In this document: positions 47,207 through 55,660 of the stretch, piece by piece
Position numbering within the stretch: the stretch's first letter is position 1
Layout: each line of letters opens with the position of its first letter
DNA from: Ascoidea asiatica
Taxonomy: Eukaryota; Ascomycota; Saccharomycetes; Ascoideales; Ascoideaceae
Direction: 5' to 3'
NCBI GenBank assembly: GCA_001600695.1
Contig: BCKQ01000006.1
Span: forward strand, 1,089,197-1,153,196
DNA: 64,000 nt
Position numbers and translations under genes: made by a program
The notes under the pieces: model-generated
The model's database searches: none
Seen by the model: only the letters and a program-made list of their open reading frames with translations
Told to the model about the DNA's origin: nothing

Positions 47207-47431
47207 CTAAGAGAAAGTTTATCTCCTAATGAAAGCATAATGATCAATTCAACCAATAGTTTAGCGAAAGTTTCATCCAATAGTACAACAAATAGTACAA
47301 GATACTCTACTCCAACTATAAAGGAAGATTTACCCTCAATATCAATCTCAAAATCTTCAAGTTCTATCGATAATGCTAAAAATCTCACACCTGAAGGTAA
47401 GTTATCACTAAGACCCTCATCATCCCCATAA
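45923..47431 (+). CDS. Single C2H2 zinc-finger protein, unnamed
   Basis: 502 residues. One C2H2 finger at about 199-219 (CEACGKGYKHISSLAKHLWEH) is followed directly by a conserved-looking helix (EWNYTKKLLISKHQQVQLLE, then AASVLVSMNE). That extended module occurs in a fungal family of single-finger proteins I recognise by wording but cannot name. The rest is Ser/Asn/His-rich. It includes poly-Asn runs at about 92-107 and 412-432 and two copies of a SPYAIPVRPRANS-like repeat near 68-92. It is probably nuclear. A single finger is usually not enough for specific DNA binding, so the following helix may matter for binding or dimerisation. Confidence 0.7.
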
Positions 47432-47929
47432 TATAAAAAATTAATATTTGATATTTTTGTTCAAATATTTTTACTTGATATAACATCAAATCCTTAAAAG
47501 TAATGAAATTATTATTTATTATTCCTTCTTTTTAATTTTGTATTTCATTGCATTTAAAGCAATAAAAAATTTCATAAATTTCTCGGTTTCTTTCAGTTCA
47601 TGCTCTGTAATGATAATTCTATTTTTTTCTTTTTCTTTTTAATTTATTTTATTATCAAAAATTTTTATTTCTGTTCGTTTCGAGCTTTTTTTTATTTTGA
47701 GTCTGAAAAAGCAGTTTCATCTTTAACTTTTTTTTTTTTTCTTATTTTGCTATCATACTTGGAATAAATTCGCATGTAATTGATATGAATCTAAATTTTT
47801 TTTTATTGGAAAAAAAAAAAAAACACAAAATTGGATAAGCGATTACAAGATTTTTTTTCTATTGTATAAAAATTAGAGCGTATTATAATTTGACAAATAG
47901 CTTATTTAATTTAAATCAAGTTTTATTAT
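47432..47929. other. Convergent intergenic region C2H2 gene / TPT1
   Basis: Pure 3'-end type sequence: T-rich runs (for example about 47730-47745) and an A13 run near 47810. No gene or repeat of note. Confidence 0.6.
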
Positions 47930-48823
47930 CTAATTGCTATTTAGTAATGAGTCTCCTTTTTTGTTTAAAACTTTCAAAAAAAAATCTATTGGTATAATAC
48001 CATCTGAATTACCTGCAGATAAAATCACATTATTTTTACTTTTATAGAAAATTATATTATTCTCAATACATTTCTTGATATCTAAGTAAATGAAAACGTT
48101 TGCATTTCTTCTAATACCTGATATCACATCTGTAGAAATATTATTATTATTAATTTTATTAGTAATATCGTTTGGAGATATATCAGAATTAAAGTGAGAA
48201 TTTTCCTTTATGAGATTGTTACTGATATTTTGAGTTGGTAAAAAAGAAGAAAAATGAATATGATTTCTATTCATCTTTTTTAAGCCTTCTGATTGTTGAA
48301 TTAGTTTCCATTTGTCTAGATAGGTTCCATGAATTATATTCAAAGGAAAATCTTCTGGATAATTGTTTAATCTTGTAAGATTTGAATTATCAATTATTTC
48401 AATTGAATGACCTTGATTAGCACATATATAAAATTTACCATCGTCCCTTTTGAGTAAAGTGAATCTTTTCTTATCATTATTTTCAACAATTTGTTTGATT
48501 TCTTCAAATTTAACATCAAGAGATTTTAGATAATTATGATTTAAAAGAGTATCCAAAAGTATAAACCCAGAAGCATCAATTGGTAAATTTTCTTTAATTG
48601 CTTGATGTCTTAATAATTTGGATAAAAGTTTAGAAATCTTAATGGATCTTTGTTCTTGGGGTGAACGATTTTGTAAACTTTTATTTCTTATTCTTTTGGA
48701 ACTTTTAAGACTTTGAGTACTAATAGAATTACTGGAATTATTGAAATTTTTGCTGTTTATGTTTTTTTCAAAATCAGGTTCCTTTTCTGAAGTATTTTCA
48801 TTATTTTCATTGATTGCAATCAT
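47930..48823 (-). CDS. TPT1: tRNA 2'-phosphotransferase
   Basis: 297 residues (230 in S. cerevisiae, the extra mostly an N-terminal Ser/Asn leader). Tpt1 transfers the splice-junction 2'-phosphate of tRNA to NAD+ at the last step of tRNA splicing. The KptA/Tpt1 fold is visible: KLLSKLLRHQA with the first catalytic Arg-His, DASGFILLDTLL, then HGTYLDKWKLI, NHIHFSS, and GIRRNANVFIYLD with the last Arg, ending with VILSAGNSDGIIPIDFF. An Asn-rich insert sits between IHFSS and the last motif. All four expected catalytic residues appear to be kept. Confidence 0.95.
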   Translation of the reverse strand: MIAINENNENTSEKEPDFEKNINSKNFNNSSNSISTQSLKSSKRIRNKSLQNRSPQEQRSIKISKLLSKLLRHQAIKENLPIDASGFILLDTLLNHNYLKSLDVKFEEIKQIVENNDKKRFTLLKRDDGKFYICANQGHSIEIIDNSNLTRLNNYPEDFPLNIIHGTYLDKWKLIQQSEGLKKMNRNHIHFSSFLPTQNISNNLIKENSHFNSDISPNDITNKINNNNISTDVISGIRRNANVFIYLDIKKCIENNIIFYKSKNNVILSAGNSDGIIPIDFFLKVLNKKGDSLLNSN

Positions 48824-49179
48824 TGTTATTGAGATAATTGTTTGATATGTAAAAATTAAATTGATTATAAAATTGAATTTTAAAAACTGATTATCGCCAA
48901 TGATCTCAAAAAATTATTATTGATGATATTCAAAACAGAATCAAAACAGATTTAATGGAAAATAAATCCGAGGGGTTCCGTTCAACGGATTTACCATCGC
49001 TGCAACTGCTACTTTAATAAATTCTATGGACTATTTGATTTTATTTTATTTGAAATAATATCGAGTCTTTCATATTCTACAATCAAGAACATATTTGAGC
49101 TATTTACAAAAAACAATCAAGAAATTGGCATTCTGGTATAATGACAAGTATTAATGTCAACTTTTTGAAATATAAACCA
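48824..49179. other. Intergenic region TPT1 / MZM1
   Basis: TPT1 promoter side and MZM1 3' side, both on the minus strand. AT-rich with one patch of CCGAGGGGTTCCGTTCAACG near 48967. No gene. Confidence 0.55.
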
Positions 49180-49632
49180 TCAAATTTTAGCAGAAGAGCC
49201 TCCACAACATCCACCACCTTGAGAAACCAATGTTTGTTTAGTTTTCTTCACACTTTCATTATCTCCAAGTTCTGTATACTTGTGAATATTAAGTAAATAT
49301 TTCTCTTCATTATTTTCCACTTTTTTGCCCTGAACCACATTTCTTTTTAAAAATGTCGATATTTCATTAAGTTCTTTAATTCTAGTTTCTGCTGGTTTTG
49401 AACCATCAGGGTTTAAAAAACCATCCTTAATTTTCTGTCTTGAAGCACTTAATAACATGAAATCATCTTAAAAAAAAAACGAAAATAATGTTAGTATATA
49501 AAAATTCATTCGAAAAAAGTATAAGATTGAAAAACAGGAATTAAATAACTAACTATTAAACGCAACCTTGGTGGCTCTTAAAGCTTGTCTATATGCTTGA
49601 AGTGAAGAAGCTCTTATTGATGTCATTTTCAT
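49180..49632 (-). CDS. MZM1: Complex III assembly factor Mzm1 (LYR protein), spliced
   Basis: Two exons: 49632-49554 and 49466-49180, joined to give 121 residues (S. cerevisiae Mzm1 has 123). Exon 1 gives LQAYRQALRATKVAFN, matching the LYR-type start of yeast Mzm1 (LNAYRHGLRATRIAFRND). The junction restores ND, and exon 2 continues with FLKRNVVQGKKVENNEE and LLNIHKYTELGDNES, as in the family. An in-frame second ATG at 49626 would give 119 residues. Mzm1 is a mitochondrial matrix chaperone that stabilises the Rieske protein Rip1 before it enters the bc1 complex. The C-terminus GGGCCGGSSAKI is different from the S. cerevisiae end and has a Cys pair. Confidence 0.93.
49467..49553 (-). other. MZM1 intron (87 nt)
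   Basis: On the minus strand the intron begins GTTAGT, an uncommon donor, and has a perfect TACTAAC branch point. It ends in a T-rich tract and TTTAAG. Removing it joins exon 1 (..TTTAATA) to exon 2 (ATGATTTC..) in frame and restores the conserved Asn-Asp of the family. This is the clearest spliceosomal intron in the window. Confidence 0.9.
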
Positions 49633-50129
49633 AGGAAGAAAATAGAAAATACTGGTAGATCTTCAGGTAAATATGTATTGCTATGAATAAGCTCTTTAAT
49701 TATCAATTATTTTCTTCTTGATTCAAGTGTCTGGTTTTTACACAAACAGCTCCTGAGCAGAACAAATGGTTTCTAAGCACTTGGTTTCTAAGCACTTGAC
49801 TTTAGTTGTATCAAAGTCCACTGCGTCGATATTACGATCCGATTACGTAACACTACCGCTGCCACGGTGACTGCACTATTGGGGTTTTCAAAGTAGATAA
49901 GGCTGGGTCACGTGTGGTGATTTTGAATTCGAATGTGGGTAAAATATAAAATATTTTAAAAATTGCAACTTTGATAAGCTGCGTTTGCCTTCATTAATAA
50001 TTTTGTATTTAATATATTTTTATTTTTCTTCATTCAATATTGAATATAATTCAACTAATATTTGAAAGCACTTTTATTAACCTCTTCTTACCTCTTCTTT
50101 CATACTTACCTTCCTAATAATATTTCAAA
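49633..50129. other. Divergent promoter region MZM1 / CWC25
   Basis: Contains a direct duplication of the 15-mer TGGTTTCTAAGCACT (49767-49781 and 49782-49796). A CACGTG (about 49912) and ATTACGTAAC (about 49842) also occur. No gene. Confidence 0.6.
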
Positions 50130-50855
50130 ATGGCACCAGGAGATTTGAATTTAAAAAAATCTTGGAATCCAGCCTTGATGAAAAATCAAAAAAAGGTCTG
50201 GATGAGAGAGCAAGAGGCATTAAAGGAGCGTAAAAAGATTAAAGAAAAAGAGAGAGAAATTCAAATAGAATTAGAAAAAAAAAGGTTCAAAGAACTACAA
50301 AGAAGAAACAAACATATAATAAACAATAGCAGTTCTTCAAATATCATTGAAGATGATTATGATAAAATTGATTGGATGTATAAAGATCCAACTACAAGTG
50401 CAAATAATGATTACTTTTTGGGTAGGAAAAAAATAGATGAAGCAATATTGAATAGAAGTAATAAAGAAGCCAATGATGGAAATTCACAAATCAATAATAA
50501 AAAGGGACCTCGAATATCAAATTTCGAAAGTATAATAAAAATGAATACCAATAACAACACAAAAAATATTGATAGCAATAATGAAAATTTTAATCAATAT
50601 GATAATAAAAATAATAATGATAATCATTCTGTAAATAGAAATGATCCTTTGTTTTTAATAAAACAAGAACAATTTAAAAGGCAGAAATTGAAAAATGTAT
50701 CTAAAAAAATAAGTAAAAATAAGAAAAAAAAACATTTAAATAAGTCCTTATCCAAGTCCTTGTCTAACTCTTCTATTAAAACACGTTTAGACACAAAAAC
50801 TTCTTCAACCAATATTGTCTCTAATAATAAAATAAAAAATGATTCCTTCTTTTAA
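50130..50855 (+). CDS. CWC25: Spliceosome step-I factor Cwc25
   Basis: 241 residues (179 in S. cerevisiae). The N-terminus GDLNLKKSWNPALMKNQKKV is the conserved Cwc25 signature that inserts at the branch helix in the activated spliceosome. It is followed by a long charged helix (KERKKIKEKEREIQIELEKK) and the second conserved segment DKIDWMYKDPT with DYFLGRKKIDEAIL. The C-terminal half is Asn- and Lys-rich. Cwc25 joins after Prp2 and promotes the first transesterification. Its presence fits the spliced MZM1 gene next door. The start is fixed by the MAPGDLNL wording. Confidence 0.95.
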   Translation: MAPGDLNLKKSWNPALMKNQKKVWMREQEALKERKKIKEKEREIQIELEKKRFKELQRRNKHIINNSSSSNIIEDDYDKIDWMYKDPTTSANNDYFLGRKKIDEAILNRSNKEANDGNSQINNKKGPRISNFESIIKMNTNNNTKNIDSNNENFNQYDNKNNNDNHSVNRNDPLFLIKQEQFKRQKLKNVSKKISKNKKKKHLNKSLSKSLSNSSIKTRLDTKTSSTNIVSNNKIKNDSFF

Positions 50856-51151
50856 TAATAAACAGCTACATTTTTGAACATCGATAAAATAATTTTTTTT
50901 TTTTCAATAAAAAACCAACACAGTCAGTAGTTTCATTACTAAAGCATGATACATTAGTTATATTCAATATTATTTTAAAAATCATAAAAAATATGGGGAA
51001 ATGGAATTGGGTGCTCAATGAAATTTAAATTTTAATAAACAAATGATAAAAGATAAATCAAATTATATTTTTATTATATCATTATATTTTCATTATATTA
51101 TTATATTATTATATTATTATATTATTATATTTATATATAAACAAGAAATAA

Positions 51152-52648
51152 TTATCTTGAAGGACCAGAAATTTGATTAATCATGAAATCTTTAACAATA
51201 TCTAATTTATTAATAACTTTCCATCCTAAAGATCTAACTGCAACAACAGGTTGAAAATCAGTGGAATAAATTTTATGTAATTTATCAACAATACCTAATA
51301 AAGTATGATTTTTAATCCATCTTTCACTCCAATAAGGTTCAAGACATAATAAATTTCCAATATCTAAACCTCTTTTAACACCAGTTTCTATAACTCTTGT
51401 TAAAGCTTCAACATCACCTTGACCCATATTTAGTCCTTGACCAGCTAATGGATGGGTTGTATGACAAGCATCACCTATTAAAGCAATTCTATTAGATACA
51501 TAAGTATCAGCATGAGATAATTTTAAAGGAAATCTTGCTCTTGAATTTTTAATAACATTAATAATTTCCATAGGATAAGTTTGTTGAAATAATTCATCAC
51601 CTAATTTTTTTTTTTTTAAATCAATTCTCCATTTAATTTCAGATATTAATTCAGATTGTAAAGATTTATCATTATTAAAATTTTTTTTTTCAATTAATTT
51701 ATATAAATAATTTAAATCAGGTTGAGATAAAATAAAAGCAGCATTAACTAAATTTATAAAACAATTTGTAGGTAAATTTATCAATAAATTTGATAAATTA
51801 TTTCTTTTTGTTGACCAAACAATAGTTGCATTATCATTTGGTAAAGGTAATAAAGCAATTGGACCAGTTTTTAAAAATCTTTGCCATGCAATTGATCTAA
51901 AATCTTCGTATTTTAATTTTAAAGTTGCAACAAGTCCAAAAGTATTATATGAATAACCTCTTGAAGTAATTTCAGAAAATTTTCTTACTGGGGAATTTGG
52001 ACCATCAGCACCAATTAATAATCTTGTTTTAATTTTAAGATTATTTGATAAAGTTAATATTGGCCAATTATTAATATCATCAGATAAATTGATTTGACTG
52101 ACTTTTGTATTATCATGTAAAATTAAATTTTGGATAGAATTCTCATTTTCATTCTCATTTTTATTATTATTACTATTATTATTAAATAAAAATTGGTATA
52201 AAGAACTTTGTAGATTTATATTCTCACACATAGTTGCAATTTGATTATTTTCAAAATTAATTACTTCATTAGATATTCCATCAATTACATTAATATTATC
52301 ATAAGAATAAATACGATCATGATTTATAAACTTCCAAGAACCAATTTTTTTTAAAAAATTTATTGAAGTTGGAGTTAAACTACTTATTCTATTAGTGAAA
52401 TCAATTGGAGGATTTAAATGAAAGTTTTTGACAGAAGTTAAATCAGAAGATTCAATTATATTAATTGAAAGATTTTTTGTATAATTTGATGATTTTAAAG
52501 ATGCTGCAAGGGATAAACCTGCAGGACCAGCACCTACTATCGTTATATCAGAGATAATGGTATGATTTACAGCAGAAGCTAGAGTTCTAATTGTTGTTGA
52601 AGATAACAATTTCTTAGCTGTTTTTGAAAAGGAATGGCCAGGAAACAT
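51152..52648 (-). CDS. COQ6: Ubiquinone biosynthesis flavin monooxygenase Coq6
   Basis: 498 residues (479 in S. cerevisiae). A mitochondrial presequence (about 1-30) precedes the FAD-binding motif DITIVGAGPAGLSLAASLKS (about 34-53). The second flavin motif GDACHTTHPLAGQGLNMGQG lies at about 390-410, and LLIGADGPNSPVRK near 208 is the middle one. Together these mark the UbiH/Coq6 family. Coq6 hydroxylates the ring at C5 and is part of the CoQ synthome at the inner membrane. A short Asn/Glu insert near 165-175 is the only unusual part. No truncation is seen. Confidence 0.95.
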   Translation of the reverse strand: MFPGHSFSKTAKKLLSSTTIRTLASAVNHTIISDITIVGAGPAGLSLAASLKSSNYTKNLSINIIESSDLTSVKNFHLNPPIDFTNRISSLTPTSINFLKKIGSWKFINHDRIYSYDNINVIDGISNEVINFENNQIATMCENINLQSSLYQFLFNNNSNNNKNENENENSIQNLILHDNTKVSQINLSDDINNWPILTLSNNLKIKTRLLIGADGPNSPVRKFSEITSRGYSYNTFGLVATLKLKYEDFRSIAWQRFLKTGPIALLPLPNDNATIVWSTKRNNLSNLLINLPTNCFINLVNAAFILSQPDLNYLYKLIEKKNFNNDKSLQSELISEIKWRIDLKKKKLGDELFQQTYPMEIINVIKNSRARFPLKLSHADTYVSNRIALIGDACHTTHPLAGQGLNMGQGDVEALTRVIETGVKRGLDIGNLLCLEPYWSERWIKNHTLLGIVDKLHKIYSTDFQPVVAVRSLGWKVINKLDIVKDFMINQISGPSR

Positions 52649-53531
52649 TACTAAGGTATTTTTTAAGATAAATGAAATATTTTTTTTGTCTTTTGTTTTC
52701 GTTTTGATTATCTCCTAAGAATATAAAAGTTATAAATATATTTATTATTCTGATTATTTGAGTTGAGATCCTGAATAATTATACAAATTGAAATCGAATA
52801 ACGTTAGCCCATTAGTTCAATAGGTAACGTTAATAAAGTAGAGTTGCCAATAGACACCATAAAAAACATGACCCACAAAAGCGGTCTCTGCTTTTTATTT
52901 TGGTTACCCTCCCAAGCAAAACTGCCAGCGGATATTCTGTGGAAACAATTATCCGGGCACGGATATTTTAAGTCACGAGATGCGTGCTGGGCTTTAATGG
53001 GAGAACGTGTATGTGCTATGGGTGTTGGATGTAGTGCCCTCACAAACGCTTCTGATAATGCAGAGATTCAATTAACGTAAGAATACCACCCGTAGCTTTT
53101 ATTAAATAGAAATCCAAAAACCAAGAAAAGTAAAAAAAACATTAGCTTTGCAGTAGTAGAAAAGAAGTACAATAAAAAAAATATAAAGCATCAAGCAAAA
53201 AAAAAATAGACACAATAGGAATATAAGCTCCTATACAAGTTTTTATCTACCTCATATAAAGTTATTTTGAAAATTTTTTAGATATACAAATTTCTTCTAG
53301 CTAAGACTTAACAGTAGATTAATATTTTTTTTCCCCTAATTAACCTTATCAAAATATAAAAAACATAAAATAGTTTATCAATTATTAATTGTTTTTTATT
53401 AACTATAAAGTTTCGATTACAAAGTATCAATTACAAAGTATCAATTGCAAAGTATCAATTACAAGGTATCAATCACAAAGGTATAATTTCAGATTATTTT
53501 TACAAATTATTAACTGTACAATCATATAAAA
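52649..53531. other. Divergent promoter region COQ6 / CKB1
   Basis: Contains GTAACGTTAA at 52824-52833, a GC-rich island at about 52845-53060, and the 14-bp repeat at 53414-53485, listed separately. The open frames on both strands over the GC island overlap each other antisense and are not recognisable. Confidence 0.55.
53414..53485 (+). repeat. 14-bp tandem repeat upstream of CKB1
   Basis: About five copies of the unit ACAAAGTATCAATT with single-base changes, ending ~50 bp before the CKB1 start codon. It therefore lies in the promoter or the 5' untranslated leader. Confidence 0.88.
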
Positions 53532-54794
53532 ATGTCAAATTGGCCTGCAAGGGATATGGAAGGTGATGATAATTTGTCTGCAGATAATGATGACGAAGAT
53601 TTTGATTCCTGGATAACTAATTTTTGTTCATTATTTGGTCATGATTATTTTGTAGAAGTTTCAACTGAATTCATAGAAGACGATTTTAATTTAACTGGTT
53701 TATCACAATCAATACCTCATTATAGAGAAGCTTTAGATGTAATTTTAGATTTAGAACCAGAAAGTGAAATAAATTTATCCAATATGCCAATAATTGAACA
53801 TAATGCTGAAGTACTTTATGGTTTAATTCATGCAAGATTCATTTTAACAAAACCTGGTTTAACTTTAATGGCTGAAAAATATGAACGAAGAAAATTTGGA
53901 GTTTGTTCAAGAGTTGCTTGTGAAAATATGCATTTATTACCTGTTGGTTTATTTGATACTCCAGGACTTGAAACTGTACGATTATACTGTCCTTGTTGTT
54001 CAGATATTTATTTTCCAACTTCTTCAAGATATTTGAATATAGATGGTGCCTTTTTTGGTACTAGTTTTCCAGGTTTATTTGTTAAAATGTATCCTGAAGT
54101 TGAAAGACAATGTGTTGTAAGGCCTAAAGATACTTTTAGTTTAAAAGTTTTTGGATTCAAGGTTAATGAATTAAGTACAAGTGGCCCAAAAATGAAATGG
54201 CTTAGGCAATTTCCAAAATCTAAAGAAGAATTACAAGAGTTTGAAGCATGTGAATTTTCAATACCATTCCCTAAACTTGGTGAAAGTGATAGTGAAGATG
54301 ACGAAGAAGATGAAGAAGAAGAAGAAGACGATGATGACGATGACGATGATGAAAATGATGATGACAATAATAAGAACAATACTACTACTACTAGTAACAA
54401 TAACAATAATAATAATAGTAATAATAATAAGAATAAGAATAGCAATAATAATAATGATAATGATGCTAATTTAAATAGCAATGAACTCAGTGAGGCTTCT
54501 GAATCTGAAGTTAGCGAGGCAAGTAAAAACTCAAAAAAAAATATAACAAAAGATAATGATTTAACTTTGAATCTGAGTAACAATAAAAATTCTAATATAA
54601 TTAGTTCAAATTCAAAATCGAACTCTATTCAGAAATTGCAAATACAAATACAATCAAAATATAAAGCAAAATCAAAATTAGGATCAAATTCAAGTTTAAA
54701 AGAAAAACAAAAACCAAAGTCAAAATCAAAACAATCAATATCTTCAATTCAGGCTCCAAGTCAGGATGAGCTTATGTCTAGTTTTGTACAATGA
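53532..54794 (+). CDS. CKB1: Casein kinase 2 regulatory beta subunit
   Basis: 420 residues. The core (about 17-255) is a full CK2-beta: SWITNFCSLFGHDYFVEVST, FIEDDFNLTGLS, then YGLIHARFILTKPGL. The zinc ribbon has C125 and C130 (CSRVAC) and C153 and C156 (YCPCC). GAFFGTSFPGLFVKMYPE and LKVFGFKVNELSTSGPKMKW complete it and point to the Ckb1 type. CK2-beta dimerises through the zinc ribbon and holds two catalytic subunits. Unlike S. cerevisiae Ckb1 (278 aa), this protein lacks the internal acidic insert. It carries instead a C-terminal extension of ~165 residues with a long Glu/Asp run (about 255-280) followed by Asn- and Lys/Ser-rich sequence. Confidence 0.93.
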   Translation: MSNWPARDMEGDDNLSADNDDEDFDSWITNFCSLFGHDYFVEVSTEFIEDDFNLTGLSQSIPHYREALDVILDLEPESEINLSNMPIIEHNAEVLYGLIHARFILTKPGLTLMAEKYERRKFGVCSRVACENMHLLPVGLFDTPGLETVRLYCPCCSDIYFPTSSRYLNIDGAFFGTSFPGLFVKMYPEVERQCVVRPKDTFSLKVFGFKVNELSTSGPKMKWLRQFPKSKEELQEFEACEFSIPFPKLGESDSEDDEEDEEEEEDDDDDDDDENDDDNNKNNTTTTSNNNNNNNSNNNKNKNSNNNNDNDANLNSNELSEASESEVSEASKNSKKNITKDNDLTLNLSNNKNSNIISSNSKSNSIQKLQIQIQSKYKAKSKLGSNSSLKEKQKPKSKSKQSISSIQAPSQDELMSSFVQ

Positions 54795-55660
54795 TCAATA
54801 TTTTCTTAATTGTAACTTATAATTGTAATTCAATAATAAATAATTTTAATACATTAATAGAATCAACTATTCATTACACTAAGTTTTACATGTCTATTTT
54901 TTTACAGATTATCATTCACTTTTTACATTTTACATTTTTACTATATTTAATTTAACTTTATTTTATATTATTTTTTTAATTATTATTTCACTAATTGTTT
55001 TAAATCTTTTTCATCCTACTTTGATTTTTTAAATTGTTCTACTCCAAGCAGACTTCATTCAATAATTATATAAAATTTAGAATCTTTCTTTCCTTTCCAA
55101 CTCTACTTCTCTTACTGTAACACTACTACCAAAATCAACTGTCAAATCAAACAAGATTTCATTCTCAAATTCAAATTCTCCTTTTTCTGGCGTGGATCCC
55201 AAAAGAGCAGGTTTTAAAACCAGGAACCACTCCAATGGATCCCGCAAGTTTCGTAGAATTTGTTCATTGATAACGCTCTGATTGTGTTTTGATTTGAGTC
55301 AAGCATCCGTAGAGTAGCACCCGTAAAGTATTTTCAATATTATTCAACCAACTCCTAGCAAGAAGTATTCTTTATTTCATTTATAGTTCACAGTTGATAA
55401 AACTAATATTTTTTTATTCGAACCAAGCCAAACATTTCAATTTGAGAATACCAATTTTAATCATATTCTTTTCACTTGCTTAAAAGTTGAACCAAAAAGA
55501 AATTGGCTTCTTTAGATGCTTAGTGTTATAACTTAGTTTATCTTTCACTTGTAAACTTTTGAAAATTTCAAATATTGGTCATTGCTATTATAATAATATA
55601 CTGCATTTCCTTTAAGAAGTCAGACATTTTCAATAGGAATTAAAAACATAATTTATAATA
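54795..55660. other. Intergenic region CKB1 / SUMO-ligase gene
   Basis: Plus-strand genes on both sides. A slightly GC-richer patch lies at about 55185-55260. I looked here for exons encoding the SAP and PINIT domains missing from the downstream gene and found no open frame for them. Confidence 0.5.

Noticed and set aside
52804-53080. Two antisense open frames between COQ6 and CKB1
   Set aside because: They mirror each other on opposite strands over a GC island and show no protein-like conservation.
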